Below, piece by piece: positions 26,510 through 35,171 of a stretch of DNA of 64,000 bases. This DNA is from Mesorhizobium loti. Its GTDB lineage: Bacteria > Pseudomonadota > Alphaproteobacteria > Rhizobiales > Rhizobiaceae. The translations under genes and the position numbers were made by a program. How positions within the stretch are numbered: position 1 is the stretch's first letter; every line of letters begins with the position of its first letter. The notes below the pieces were generated by a model, which searched no databases, was not told where the DNA came from, and saw only the letters and a program-made list of their open reading frames with translations. The stretch spans positions 4,469,001 to 4,533,000 of the forward strand of contig CP050293.1 of NCBI GenBank assembly GCA_014189435.1. Reading direction: 5' to 3'.

Positions 26510-27586
26510 TCATGCATAGACAAGTGCATTCTGGCGTTTCCAGACGAGGGCGTAGCGGCCGTGCGGCACGCAGGCCTCTGGCGCTGCCTGGCTGAGATGG
26601 GACTCGACCTCGATCACACGCCCGTCATCGAGCGAGAAAAAGGAGTTGATGGCCGCACCTGAATATTCATCGGCAATGAACGTACCCTCGATGCGGACTT
26701 CCTCTGCTGTAACGGGGGCAACGAGCGGCCTGATGGAGATTCGATCGTAACGGATGGCATAGGCTGGCTGACCGCGCGCATCAGTCTGCTGACCCTGCAA
26801 CGGAAATTTTCCTACCGGACTGACGAAATCATCCTTCGCGAGCTGCCCCTCGAAGAGATTGTAGCAATTGAGAAATCTTGCCACGGCCGCCGACCGCGGC
26901 CGGTTGTAGACGGTGTCGGCGTCGTCTGCCTGCGCGATGCGCCCACGATTCAGCACGAGAACGGTGTCACCCATTGCCAGTGCTTCGGTCTCGCTGCCGG
27001 TCACATGCAGAAACGTTACGCCGCAGCGCTCGCGGATCGCCCGCAGCTCGGCGCGCATGCGCGTGCGCAAATTGGCATCGAGCGCGCCAAGCGGCTCATC
27101 CAGCAGGACCAGCGACGGCTCGGTTATCAATGTTCGGGCCAGCGCCACGCGCTGACGCTGGCCGCCTGAAATCTGCGCGACGCCGCGGTCTTCAAGACCG
27201 GTCAGACCGACGAGAGCGACGATATCCCTAACCTTGGCGCGAACGACGGCCGAATCCGTGATTGGATTCAATTCCCGGTTCTCCAGGCCGAAAGCTATGT
27301 TGCCTGCGACGGACAGATGCGGGAACAGAGCGAAATTCTGGAACACGAAGCCGATGTTGCGGCGATGCGGCGGAACCGCTTCGACGCGTTCGCCCTTGAA
27401 AAGGATGCTGCCGCTATCGGGAGCCTCGAAGCCGGCGATCACGCGCAACAGGATCGTCTTGCCCGATCCACTCGGACCGAGAAGCGAGATGTAGGCGTTG
27501 TCCGGCAGCGAGATATCGATGCCGTCGAGCGCCCGCAACGCGCCGTAAGCCTTTGTCACCTGAGAGAGCTGCAAAACTGCCGCCAC
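26510..27586 (-). CDS. ABC importer ATP-binding protein, spermidine/putrescine type (second)
   Basis: A 358-residue PotA-type ATPase: Walker A GPSGSGKT, Q-loop FQNFALFPHLSV, signature ISGGQRQRVALARTL, Walker [13 protein letters not shown], and a C-terminal TOBE domain. I prefer the GTG at 27586, with AGGGA just upstream, giving (M)AAVLQLSQVTKAYG; a TTG at 27610 is the longer option. In the H-loop region VTGSETEALAMGD the usual histidine (VTHSQxEA) is replaced by glycine, so its ATPase activity may be impaired unless it pairs with the other ATPase (20654-21763), which has VTHAQSEA. It heads the operon, opposite the GntR-like gene. Confidence 0.9.
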   Translation of the reverse strand: MAAVLQLSQVTKAYGALRALDGIDISLPDNAYISLLGPSGSGKTILLRVIAGFEAPDSGSILFKGERVEAVPPHRRNIGFVFQNFALFPHLSVAGNIAFGLENRELNPITDSAVVRAKVRDIVALVGLTGLEDRGVAQISGGQRQRVALARTLITEPSLVLLDEPLGALDANLRTRMRAELRAIRERCGVTFLHVTGSETEALAMGDTVLVLNRGRIAQADDADTVYNRPRSAAVARFLNCYNLFEGQLAKDDFVSPVGKFPLQGQQTDARGQPAYAIRYDRISIRPLVAPVTAEEVRIEGTFIADEYSGAAINSFFSLDDGRVIEVESHLSQAAPEACVPHGRYALVWKRQNALVYA

Positions 27587-27767
27587 GATTTCCCTGCCGG
27601 TTTCTCGCAAGTAAACTGTCGCTTACGTCACCGCGCGGTGCGGAAACGTTTCCGCGAACGGGCAAGCCGATAGCGGTTGCGCGCACGATCTGCGCGCATT
27701 GAAGCAATCCGTTTCTTGTGGTTGTGGTCATCCACCTCGGGATGCTTCTTCCGGCATCCGCTTCAAA

Positions 27768-27782
27768 ATTTATGGCATAAAT
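27768..27782. promoter_or_regulatory. Candidate operator A: perfect 7-1-7 palindrome
   Basis: ATTTATG-G-CATAAAT is a perfect palindrome with seven-base arms, 182 bases upstream of the ABC operon start. Thirteen of its 15 bases recur at 27983-27997 in the same divergent region, and its left arm recurs alone at 27929-27935. It is the best candidate binding site for the GntR-like regulator encoded at 28203. Confidence 0.55.
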
Positions 27783-27982
27783 GATTTTTGTATTCAATAG
27801 GCTTTTTAGCATTTCGCTATTTTGAGCGCACCGCGTGAAATAGCTGATCGGCGCCAGCGCCTGCATCGACATTTCACAAAACGCTTTCGCCCTATCGAAA
27901 TGAGCAACGCGCTTGTAACAAAGTAACAATTTATGCCTAGACAATGCGAAAACGCTGCCTGTTTGGAGCAAACAGAGCCTAA

Positions 27983-27997
27983 ATTTACGGCACAAAT
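27983..27997. promoter_or_regulatory. Candidate operator B: near copy of operator A
   Basis: ATTTACGGCACAAAT differs from operator A at two symmetric positions only (T to C at 6 and 11). It lies 206 bases upstream of the regulator gene, so one site may serve each of the two divergent promoters. No clear -35/-10 boxes could be assigned; the 616-base gap (27587-28202) is notably A+T-rich from about 27760 to 28150. Confidence 0.5.
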
Positions 27998-28101
27998 CCA
28001 CTCTCTAGCGCAGATTCCCTGGCCGCCATGGGTTCGAAGCAAGCGTCATGCCAACTATACGCGCTTCGAAAATTCCGGCGTTGCCGGTCCGATTTTTCAG
28101 A

Positions 28102-28115
28102 TTTTGTATGCAAAA
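28102..28115. promoter_or_regulatory. Inverted repeat upstream of GntR-like gene
   Basis: TTTTG-TATG-CAAAA forms perfect five-base arms about 88 bases before the regulator's start, in the A+T-rich region where its promoter should be. It could be an autoregulatory site. Evidence is symmetry and position only. Confidence 0.3.
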
Positions 28116-28202
28116 GTCATTATTTGTCGATGTGAAACGTTCGCAAAATAGCGTACACACAGACATCCAGTTTCCTGTTCTCATCAGGGTCAAAGACGGA
28201 GA

Positions 28203-29222
28203 ATGCCTCTCGCCATGACACGCAGCAATGCAGGCCAGAACACGCAGCGGCGCTACGAAATTGCCGAAGATGTGCTGCGCAACAATATCAAAGACGGGTT
28301 GCTTCCTCACGGACTGGTTCTTCTCGAAGGACCGATCGCAGAGATCCTGCAGACCTCCCGAGCTCCCGTTCAGCGCGCGCTTCTGCGTCTCGAAGCCGAA
28401 GGCCTTGTCCACCGCTTCAAGGGCAGAGGGTTTCTCGTCGGCCCGCAAGGTCGCGATATCGTGCCCAACCGCACCGACATAAAGTCGCTCGGCCTTGTCG
28501 TCCTGCAACATGCCGATGAAGCGCTTCAAAGCCGCTCGTCCTGGGAGCGTATCTACAACACGGTCGAAGCCGACGTTGCCGGCTGCGTGGTGTTCGGCAA
28601 GTACCGGATCATCGAGATAGAAATCGCCAATCACTTCAATGTCAGCCGCACCGTGGTGCGAGACGTCCTCAGCCGCCTGCAGGAACGTGGCCTTGTGCGC
28701 AAGAACCAGAGTTCCCATTGGATGGCCGGCCCCCTGACCGCCCAGACGATCAAGGATCACTTTGCGCTCCGCCGCATGCTGGAGCCGTCGTCGCTGCTGG
28801 CGGGTGCACCGCTCATTGACCGCGACAGGCTGACGAAACTTTTTAGCCAGCTTGTGACCCTTGAGGAACTGGATACCACCGATCACCTCAAGAATATCGA
28901 GGAGCTTCAAACGCGACTGATCGAAACCTGCATACTGACCACGGAGAACGAGCAACTGCGCGAGCTCATCCGCAACAATCTGCTTCCCGTTGGCGCTTCC
29001 GAGCGGCTGCTGCGCAAGCTCGGGCTTCCCGGCGATCCGACGGTCATCACCGAACTGCGCCTGATTGTGGAGCTTCTCATCCGCGGTGCCGTGACAGCCG
29101 CGGCCGCGATGCTGGAAACACATCTCGACGCCGCAATGAAACGTATGATTGCCCAGATGAAAATCGTCGCGATCATTCCAGGCCCGAGTGTGACCGCCGG
29201 TTACCTGACGCGGGTCGAGTAG
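28203..29222 (+). CDS. GntR-like transcriptional regulator with two winged-helix domains
   Basis: A 339-residue regulator. A first GntR-type winged helix spans about residues 15-80 (TSRAPVQRALLRLEAEGLVHRFKGRGFLV). A second follows at about 120-180 (FNVSRTVVRDVLSRLQERGLVRKN), leading into an FCD-like helical effector domain. The usual FCD regulator has only one winged helix in about 230 residues, so this one is clearly longer, with a tandem DNA-binding head. ATG at 28203 or 28215 are both possible; GGAG is very close to the first. It is transcribed away from the spermidine/putrescine-type importer operon and is its probable regulator through the palindromes at 27768 and 27983. Confidence 0.85.
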   Translation: MPLAMTRSNAGQNTQRRYEIAEDVLRNNIKDGLLPHGLVLLEGPIAEILQTSRAPVQRALLRLEAEGLVHRFKGRGFLVGPQGRDIVPNRTDIKSLGLVVLQHADEALQSRSSWERIYNTVEADVAGCVVFGKYRIIEIEIANHFNVSRTVVRDVLSRLQERGLVRKNQSSHWMAGPLTAQTIKDHFALRRMLEPSSLLAGAPLIDRDRLTKLFSQLVTLEELDTTDHLKNIEELQTRLIETCILTTENEQLRELIRNNLLPVGASERLLRKLGLPGDPTVITELRLIVELLIRGAVTAAAAMLETHLDAAMKRMIAQMKIVAIIPGPSVTAGYLTRVE

Positions 29223-29529
29223 CCGGACCATAAATATCGTCCCGTGCGCTCAAGCAACCACGCTGATGCGATCCCGCAATGCCAGACCGAGGCGGTTCAT
29301 GGCCGGGCATTGTCGTCACAGAGATCGCCAGCAGCGCCGATAATCAACGAGATCGTGTCTCCAGCCTGCCAAAAGGATCGTCAGCGATGGTGACGTCCGT
29401 CGCCGCCAGCAGCCCTCGCGCCGGTTACGATACGGCGCAACATACGCGGATTGAACGACGCCGCTTCAAGCGATCGCAGCTCGGCTTCCGACCGGATTGC
29501 GGCAAGCACCGCCGGCGACCTGCCGGGCG
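29223..29529. other. 307-base gap between convergent regulator genes
   Basis: No complete gene is seen. On the minus strand an open stretch (about 29381-29530) reads like a coding fragment (SEAELRSLEAASFNPRMLRR) but lacks a credible start and has no family I recognise; it could be a relic. No terminator hairpin was identified. Confidence 0.3.
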
Positions 29530-30426
29530 TCAGTCGCGCGATATGGACAGCCCCGCGAGAAGCGGGGCGTATCCGGCGAGCCTGCGGGATACGAACTCGG
29601 TGAAGAGCCGCACGCGCTTCGTCTTGCGTGTCTCCCCCTGTGTGAGAAGCCAGAGCGTTCCGTACATGTGCAGGTCGGTGCCCGGCACCCTCACCAGTAG
29701 GGGGTCGGCATCTCCGACGAAGCACGGCAGTGTCGTGATCCCGAGCCCTTGCCGTACAGCAACGATCTGCGCCTCGCCGTCCGTGGTCCTGAATGGAACC
29801 CCCGTGGTGCGAACCTCACCCTCGCTGGCCCAATCCGGAATTCCATGAATGCTTATGACGATCCACCGGATGGGATCAGGCGCGCCCGCACGCCATGCGG
29901 CCAGTCGATCGCGAGACATATAGACGCCGCCGAACAGCTCCGGTCCCTTCAGGCCGTGAAGATTGAGCGGCAGGGTTTTGCGGTCGTAGACGACGCGGAT
30001 CGCCACGTCGGCCTCTCGGTTGGTCAGATTTGCCAGCTCGCCGGACGACAGGATTTCCATCTCGATGTCGCGATGCAGGCGCGCGAAATCGGCGAAGTCC
30101 GGCATGAGCAGGTGTGCCGCGAGGGGCGGAGCCAACGTCACCCGCAGAAGCCCGCGCACGCTCTGGTCGCGCCCGAAGACGCGCGTCTCCAGCTGGTGCG
30201 ACGACGCTTCCATCTGGTTCGCGAGCTCGAGGACCTCCTCGCCCGCAGCCGTCAGGCGGTAGCCCGAAGGCAGCTTTTCGAACATGTGCGCCCCGAGGCG
30301 TTCCTCGAGCTGTGCGATGCGTCGCAGCACGGTGGAGTGATTCACACCGAGGCGCCCGGCGGCAGCCCGCACCGAGCCTCCGCGCGCGACGGCAAGAAAG
30401 TAACGAACGTCATCCCAGTCGATCAT
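29530..30426 (-). CDS. LysR-family transcriptional regulator
   Basis: A 298-residue LysR-type regulator. The N-terminal helix-turn-helix is clear (DVRYFLAVARGGSVRAAAGRLGVNHSTVLRRIAQLEERLG), followed by the linker helix and a substrate-binding domain. The pattern MIDWDDVRYFL places it in the branch whose members often regulate adjacent oxidoreductases. I use the ATG at 30426 rather than the GTG at 30441 because it matches the family start. It is divergent from the SDR gene at 30718, with 291 bases between, and is likely to control it and the following NAD(P)-binding protein gene. Confidence 0.9.
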   Translation of the reverse strand: MIDWDDVRYFLAVARGGSVRAAAGRLGVNHSTVLRRIAQLEERLGAHMFEKLPSGYRLTAAGEEVLELANQMEASSHQLETRVFGRDQSVRGLLRVTLAPPLAAHLLMPDFADFARLHRDIEMEILSSGELANLTNREADVAIRVVYDRKTLPLNLHGLKGPELFGGVYMSRDRLAAWRAGAPDPIRWIVISIHGIPDWASEGEVRTTGVPFRTTDGEAQIVAVRQGLGITTLPCFVGDADPLLVRVPGTDLHMYGTLWLLTQGETRKTKRVRLFTEFVSRRLAGYAPLLAGLSISRD

Positions 30427-30717
30427 GGTGCAATCCCGCACCGCGCGGTGCGCCTTCCAAAGCCCGTGTCCAACACATCAAAAAGCATCTCATATGTGGG
30501 TGGCGCGGGGCGGTCATCATAGCTCGTGCCGACAGGCACGGTCCAATTCCAAACGGCGGACACCGATCGTCGCGGCTAGCGTCGATCGTCCAGCCGGATC
30601 GATTTTGCACCACCGATGTGCGCGTTTCCGCACTCAAAGCCTGACCCCGGCAGACTTATTTCCAGGCTCTCGGGGTTCTTCCCGAACGACCAAAGGCAGA
30701 GCCTGAAAGGAAAAGTC

Positions 30718-31452
30718 ATGGGAAAGCTAGACGGTAAGGTTGCAGTCATCACGGGTGGATCGAGCGGCATGGCGTTGGCGAGCGCCAAGCGATTCGTTGA
30801 AGAAGGCGCCTATGTTTTCATCACGGGCCGGAGACAGGAGGCGCTGGACGAGGCCGTCAAGCTGATCGGCCGGAACGTGACCGGCGTTCGCGGCGACGCG
30901 TCCAATCTCGACGACCTCGACCGCCTGTTCGATACAGTCAAGCGGGAAAAGGGCAAGATCGACGTCCTGTACGCGAGCGCCGGCACGGGCGAAGCCGTCC
31001 CACTGGGCGAGGTTACCGAGCAGCACTTCGATGCGGCCTTCAACCTGAATGCGCGCGGCACGCTGTTTACGGTACAGAAGGCGTTGCCGCTGTTCAACAA
31101 TGGCGGATCGATCTTCATGACCGGGTCCGTTGCTTCGATCAAAGGTTTTCCTGGTTACAGCGTATATGCGGCGAGCAAGGCGACGTTGCTCGCATTCGCA
31201 CGCGGGTGGCTCAACGAACTCAAGGGCAGGAATATCCGGGTGAACGTGCTGCACCCAGGGCCGATCGCCACACCGATGCAGGACCAAGTTCTCACCGAGG
31301 AGGCGAAGCAGATGTTCGAATCCCTGATCCCGCGGGGAAAGATGGGGCGTCCTGAGGAAATTGCGGCGGTCGCGCTGTTTCTTGCTTCAGACGATTCGAG
31401 CTTCGTGAATGGGGTGGAGTTGTCTGTCGACGGCGGCTTCTCGGCCATCTGA
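30718..31452 (+). CDS. Short-chain dehydrogenase/reductase
   Basis: A 244-residue SDR. The cofactor loop reads TGGSSGMALAS: the usual GIG is GMA, as in several SDRs of this subfamily. The catalytic serine is in MTGSVAS and the YxxxK motif is YSVYAASK. The ATG at 30718 has AAAGGAAAAG upstream; a longer frame from 30616 is poorly supported. LysR-linked SDRs of this type often act on quinones or other electrophiles, but the substrate is not known here. The next gene, another NAD(P)-binding protein, is 154 bases downstream. Confidence 0.9.
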   Translation: MGKLDGKVAVITGGSSGMALASAKRFVEEGAYVFITGRRQEALDEAVKLIGRNVTGVRGDASNLDDLDRLFDTVKREKGKIDVLYASAGTGEAVPLGEVTEQHFDAAFNLNARGTLFTVQKALPLFNNGGSIFMTGSVASIKGFPGYSVYAASKATLLAFARGWLNELKGRNIRVNVLHPGPIATPMQDQVLTEEAKQMFESLIPRGKMGRPEEIAAVALFLASDDSSFVNGVELSVDGGFSAI

Positions 31453-31606
31453 ATTTGCGCCGGATCGCCGGAAGTGGCTGACCGTCCGGCCGCGCGGAAG
31501 TCGTTCACCGCAGGACGTATACGCAAAGGTCGCCACACGGCGGAACGGATAACCCAGCGCCGTTGAAGGCTCGGGAAACAATACCAACACGGATCGGAGA
31601 AGCATT

Positions 31607-32206
31607 ATGAGCTACGCAATCGTAGGATTCGGCAAGATAGGCCAGGCCCTCGCCCACGCCTTCGCCCGTAAAAACATCGATGTGACCGTCGCGGGCCGCC
31701 GGCCGCCCGAGGCGTTGGCGCCGCAGGCTCGGGCGATTGGACCCACGGTCGTCGCCAAGTCGCTGCGGGAAGCACTCGAGGCCGACACGATCATCCTGGC
31801 GGTCCCGTTCGGGGAGCATCGCGAGGTTGCGAAATCCCTGCCGAGTTGGGAGGGCAAGACAATCATCGACGCGATGAACGCGTTTCCTGTCCCTGAAGAG
31901 CTGGGCGGGCTCCCGTCCTCCGCGTTCGTTGCGAAGTCGTTCACCGGCGCCAGGTTCGTGAAAGGATTCAATCACTTGATTGCAACCACCCTGGCTGCCG
32001 ACCCGGTCGTCGAGGGCGGCCACCGGGTGGTCTTTCTGTCGAGCGACGACGAGGACGCGATCGCTCCCGTGGCGGCCTTGGCCAAACAACTCGGGTTCGC
32101 ACCCGTCAAGCTGGGAAGGCTCAACGAGGGTGGCGCGCTGGTGCACGCACGCGGCCGCGTTTGGGGCCAGCTCATCTTCCAGGATTTGTTCAAGAAGGAG
32201 CAGTAA
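31607..32206 (+). CDS. NAD(P)-binding protein of the F420-dependent NADP oxidoreductase family
   Basis: A 199-residue Rossmann-fold protein. It begins SYAIVGFGKIGQALAHAFARK (GxGxxG) followed by VAGRRP, in which Arg residues suggest NADP preference. ILAVPFGEH and GKTIIDAMNAF match PF03807-type proteins. It lacks the C-terminal extension of larger ketoacid reductoisomerase-like enzymes, so length is normal for this small group. The context, after a LysR/SDR pair, suggests a redox or detoxification role. A strong hairpin follows at 32241-32279. Confidence 0.85.
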   Translation: MSYAIVGFGKIGQALAHAFARKNIDVTVAGRRPPEALAPQARAIGPTVVAKSLREALEADTIILAVPFGEHREVAKSLPSWEGKTIIDAMNAFPVPEELGGLPSSAFVAKSFTGARFVKGFNHLIATTLAADPVVEGGHRVVFLSSDDEDAIAPVAALAKQLGFAPVKLGRLNEGGALVHARGRVWGQLIFQDLFKKEQ

Positions 32207-32240
32207 TCGATCTACGACCGTGCGATCGACGCCGAGAACT

Positions 32241-32279
32241 GGTCGCGCGCGCTAACGTCTTCGAACAGCGCGCGCGACC
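32241..32279. terminator. Long GC-rich inverted repeat, likely convergent terminator
   Basis: Thirteen-base perfect arms (GGTCGCGCGCGCT at 32241-32253 and its complement at 32267-32279) flank a 13-base loop. It lies 35 bases after the plus-strand gene and 29 bases after the stop of a decayed minus-strand ABC ATPase fragment. There is no U-tract on either side, so termination strength is uncertain. Confidence 0.5.
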
Positions 32280-32307
32280 GCGTATTCCGCCTATCGGTGC
32301 CCCTGCC

Positions 32308-32454
32308 TTAGACATCGATGCGCTGCTCATCATCGGGATCGAACAGGCTGACGCTCGCCGGATCGACGGCAAGGAAAAGCGGTTCTTTTCGCCGGCCGGC
32401 AAACCTCGTCCCTGCCGCGGTCGGCCCGCGTTGATGTTGGACGCGGGCCACCTT
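32308..32454 (-). pseudogene. C-terminal relic of a sugar-type ABC ATPase
   Basis: On the minus strand a 48-codon stretch ending in TAA at 32308-32310 reads KVARVQH... and then PLFLAVDPASVSLFDPDDEQ, which is the typical end of the TOBE region of UgpC/MsmX-type ABC ATPases (LxVDPxxVxLFDPxTxxR). No start codon, nucleotide-binding domain or other part of such a gene is present upstream, where the DJ-1-like gene lies. It seems to be the surviving tail of a deleted gene. The hairpin at 32241-32279 would have been its terminator. The call rests on a short match and should be checked by search. Confidence 0.55.
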
Positions 32455-32500
32455 GGGAGAAATTCGGCGGGCGACGATCTATTCCGCCCGCCGTCAGGTT

Positions 32501-33094
32501 TCAAGCGTGGCGGATTTCCGTTCCCAGGACCTTGAGGCATTCGCGGATGAAGGCCGCAAGCGCCGTCCAGCCTTTTGCGGAAACCATCGTCCCATCCACA
32601 TAGGCTTCGGTAGGCGACAGGTCGATGTAGGTGCCGCCAGCCAGCGTCACCTCAGGCTCGCAGGCTCCGAGCGCAGCAACCTTCTTACCACGCACCACAC
32701 CGTCGACCGCGATCAGGATCTGCACGCCGTGGCAGATCGTGAAGATCGGCTTCTTGGCCTCGTGGAAATGGCGCACGATCGCCTGCACGCGCTTGTCGGT
32801 GCGGATGTATTCCGGGCCGCGGCCGCCCGCGCAGTAGACGGCATGATATTGATCGAGCTGCCTCTCTGCTTCGGAGAAGGTCTTGTTGATCAGTGCATAG
32901 TGGCCGAGCTTTTCGGTGTAGGTCTGGTCGCCCTCGAAGTCGTGCAGCGAGGTCTTGATCAGATCTCCGGCGTTCTTGTCTGGGCACACCACGTGAATGG
33001 TGTGACCGACGGCTTCCATCGCCTGCTGATAGACAAAGATCTCGTATTCTTCGGTGAACTCACCGGTCAGCATCAGTATCTTTTTGCCTGGCAT
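32501..33094 (-). CDS. DJ-1/PfpI family protein
   Basis: A 197-residue DJ-1/PfpI-fold protein. The nucleophile elbow is FTICHGVQ, with Cys121 and His122, and a conserved acidic residue lies in the N-terminal GEFTEEYE segment. The family includes cysteine proteases, glyoxalases, deglycases and glutamine-amidotransferase-like chaperones, so the reaction is not determined. It is 73 bases downstream of the ribose-type binding protein gene on the same strand and may be the last gene of that operon, perhaps handling a reactive aldehyde intermediate. Confidence 0.88.
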   Translation of the reverse strand: MPGKKILMLTGEFTEEYEIFVYQQAMEAVGHTIHVVCPDKNAGDLIKTSLHDFEGDQTYTEKLGHYALINKTFSEAERQLDQYHAVYCAGGRGPEYIRTDKRVQAIVRHFHEAKKPIFTICHGVQILIAVDGVVRGKKVAALGACEPEVTLAGGTYIDLSPTEAYVDGTMVSAKGWTALAAFIRECLKVLGTEIRHA

Positions 33095-33167
33095 GGCTCT
33101 TCCTCTCAGTGTTTTGAGCTAGGCAAGGCGCAGACCGCGCCCTGCCTTTCGGTGAAATCGGATAGGG

Positions 33168-34118
33168 TCAGAATGGCGAGTCCGGGAAATAGTATTCCTT
33201 GGCGTTGGCCTGGGTGATCAGCGGCGCGTCGAGCTTGACGGTGCCACGGACGGGTGCCTGGCCGATCAGGTTGGCGACCGTCATGTAGATGGCAGTTTTG
33301 ATCATCGACGGCGGGTACGGAGTCTCGACCGGCGTCATCGCGTCGCCGTCGATCACCTTCTTGACGATGTCCTTCATGCCGTTGCCACCGAGCGCCAGCT
33401 TGATGTCGGTCCGGCCCGATTGCTTCACGGCCTCGAGCACGCCAAGCAGCATGTCGTCGTCATTGGCCCAGACCGCATCGATATGCGGGTACTTGGCCAG
33501 GTAGTCCTGCATCAGCTTGAAGGCTTCGTCGCTGTTCCAATGCGCGTACTGGATGTCGAGGACTTTCAGGTTCGTGCCCTTGATCGTGTCTTGAAAGCCC
33601 TTGATGCGCTCGTCGTCGATGACGGTCGGAATGCCGCGCAGCACAACCACGTCGCCCTTGCCGCCGAGCTTGTCGATCATGAACTTGGCGGTGTTGGTGC
33701 CGACCGCGATATTGTCACCGGCGAGGTAAAGATCCTGGATCGACGCGTCGGTCAGACCGCGATCGACGACGGTGATGAACGTGCCCATGTCCTTGATCGC
33801 CTTGACCGGCTGGGTCAGTTCTTCCGAGCTGTAAGGCAGGATCACCAAAGCATCCGGCTTGCGGCTGGCAGACAGGTCCTCAAGCGCGCTGACCTGCTCC
33901 GCCGCCGACGGTGACGTCTTCACGACGACTTCGACGTTCGGGAATGCGGCATTGATTTCCTTGGCCGCGGCCTGCGCGTGATAGACGATGCCGGCGGTCC
34001 AGCCGTGATCGGCCGCCGGTATCGACACGGCGATGACTTTCTTGTCCTGCGCCATGGCCTGGCCGGCCAGCAGCAGCGAGCCAAGTGCCGCCGCCGCAAT
34101 CCATTTTCTACTGAACAT
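33168..34118 (-). CDS. Ribose-type ABC importer periplasmic binding protein
   Basis: A 316-residue type 1 periplasmic binding protein. A Sec signal (FSRKWIAAAALGSLLLAGQAMAQ) is followed by KVIAVSIPAADHGWTAGIV, typical of the RbsB/sugar-binding family. It includes DALVILPYSSEELTQPVKAIKDMG and the AVWANDDDMLLGVLEAV motif near residue 215. It belongs with the permease and ATPase genes that precede it on this strand. The ligand may be a sugar, polyol or small acid. The GntR regulator and the dehydrogenases on the other side suggest an alcohol or hydroxy acid. Confidence 0.9.
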   Translation of the reverse strand: MFSRKWIAAAALGSLLLAGQAMAQDKKVIAVSIPAADHGWTAGIVYHAQAAAKEINAAFPNVEVVVKTSPSAAEQVSALEDLSASRKPDALVILPYSSEELTQPVKAIKDMGTFITVVDRGLTDASIQDLYLAGDNIAVGTNTAKFMIDKLGGKGDVVVLRGIPTVIDDERIKGFQDTIKGTNLKVLDIQYAHWNSDEAFKLMQDYLAKYPHIDAVWANDDDMLLGVLEAVKQSGRTDIKLALGGNGMKDIVKKVIDGDAMTPVETPYPPSMIKTAIYMTVANLIGQAPVRGTVKLDAPLITQANAKEYYFPDSPF

Positions 34119-34173
34119 TGTCTTCTCCCATTGGACCTACAAGAACGTTAATCCGCGTGGTCCGGACGCGGCG

Positions 34174-35171
34174 CTATTTCGAATTCGAAAACCGCTGGAT
34201 GAGCATGGCGATGATGATGATGACGCCCTGAACAGCGGCAACGAGGTATTCGGAGACGAAGTCCGACAGCACCATGAGGTTGGCGATGAGTTCCAGGATG
34301 ACGGCGCCGGCGACCGTCCCCCACACATGGCCCTTGCCGCCGCGCAGCGCGGTGCCGCCAATCACCACGGCTGTGATGACCTGCAATTCCCAAAGCTGCC
34401 CGGTGGTCGGCGTCGCGGCGCCCAGGCGCGGCACGTAGCAAATCGCGGCGATGGCCACGCAGACACCCTGGACGATGTAGGCGACGGTCCGCGTCTTGAT
34501 CACCGAGATGCCGGAATAGCGGGCGACATCCTCATTGGCGCCGACCGCCGCACATTTGCGCCCATATTTCATCTTGTAGAGGATGAAGGATGCGACCGCG
34601 GCGACGGCGACGGATATCAGGATGGGGATCGGGATCCCGCCGACCGTGCCGAAATAGACCGGCCGGTAGGCGTCGCGCAGCGACCGGTCGATCGGTATCG
34701 TGCCGCCGTCTGTCAGATAGGTTATCAGCGCCCGGAAAATCCCCATCGTGCCCAGCGTGGCGATGAACGGTTCGATCTTGCCAACCGTGACGATGAGCCC
34801 GTTGGCAAGCCCGCACAGCAGGCCGACCAGGATCGCCACCACCATGCCCGCGGGAATTGCCCAGATGCCGGCATGCGGCGCCACCGCGTTCATGAACATG
34901 ATGGTGATGCCGGTGATGAAGGCGGCCATCGAGCCGACAGAAAGATCAAGCCCCCGGACGAGATCACAAAAGTCGCGCCGACCGCGATAATGGCGATGAA
35001 GGCGCTGCGGGTGATGACGTTGGCGAGGTTGGTGGCGGACAGGAAATCGGGGTTGATGAGATAACCGACCACCAGCAGAGCCGCCAGCGCAAGGAGGGGC
35101 CCGATGTCGGTCCAACCGATGTTGAGATCGAGGGGACGACCCCTGGATGCAGATTCGGTCATGACAGCCAT
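34174..35171 (-). pseudogene. Ribose-type ABC importer permease, split by a single-base frameshift
   Basis: Two frames together give one RbsC-type permease of about 333 residues. The N-terminal frame (from ATG 35171) encodes DIGPLLALAALLVVGYLINPDFLS and AVGATFVISSGG. The other frame resumes at LDLSVGSMAAF and continues to the stop at 34174. The family signature is TFVxxSGGxDLSVGS, so the break is in the G-run at 34951-34955 (CCCCC on the plus strand): one more G restores SGGLDLSVGS. Without correction the product would be truncated after about 75 native residues. The N-terminus overlaps the ATPase gene by 13 bases. If the mutation is real the importer is dead; a homopolymer sequencing error is equally possible. 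Confidence 0.88.

Noticed and set aside
28005..29231. 408-codon minus-strand frame opposite the GntR-like gene
   Set aside because: Antisense to a gene with clear helix-turn-helix domains, and its own translation has no recognised motif.
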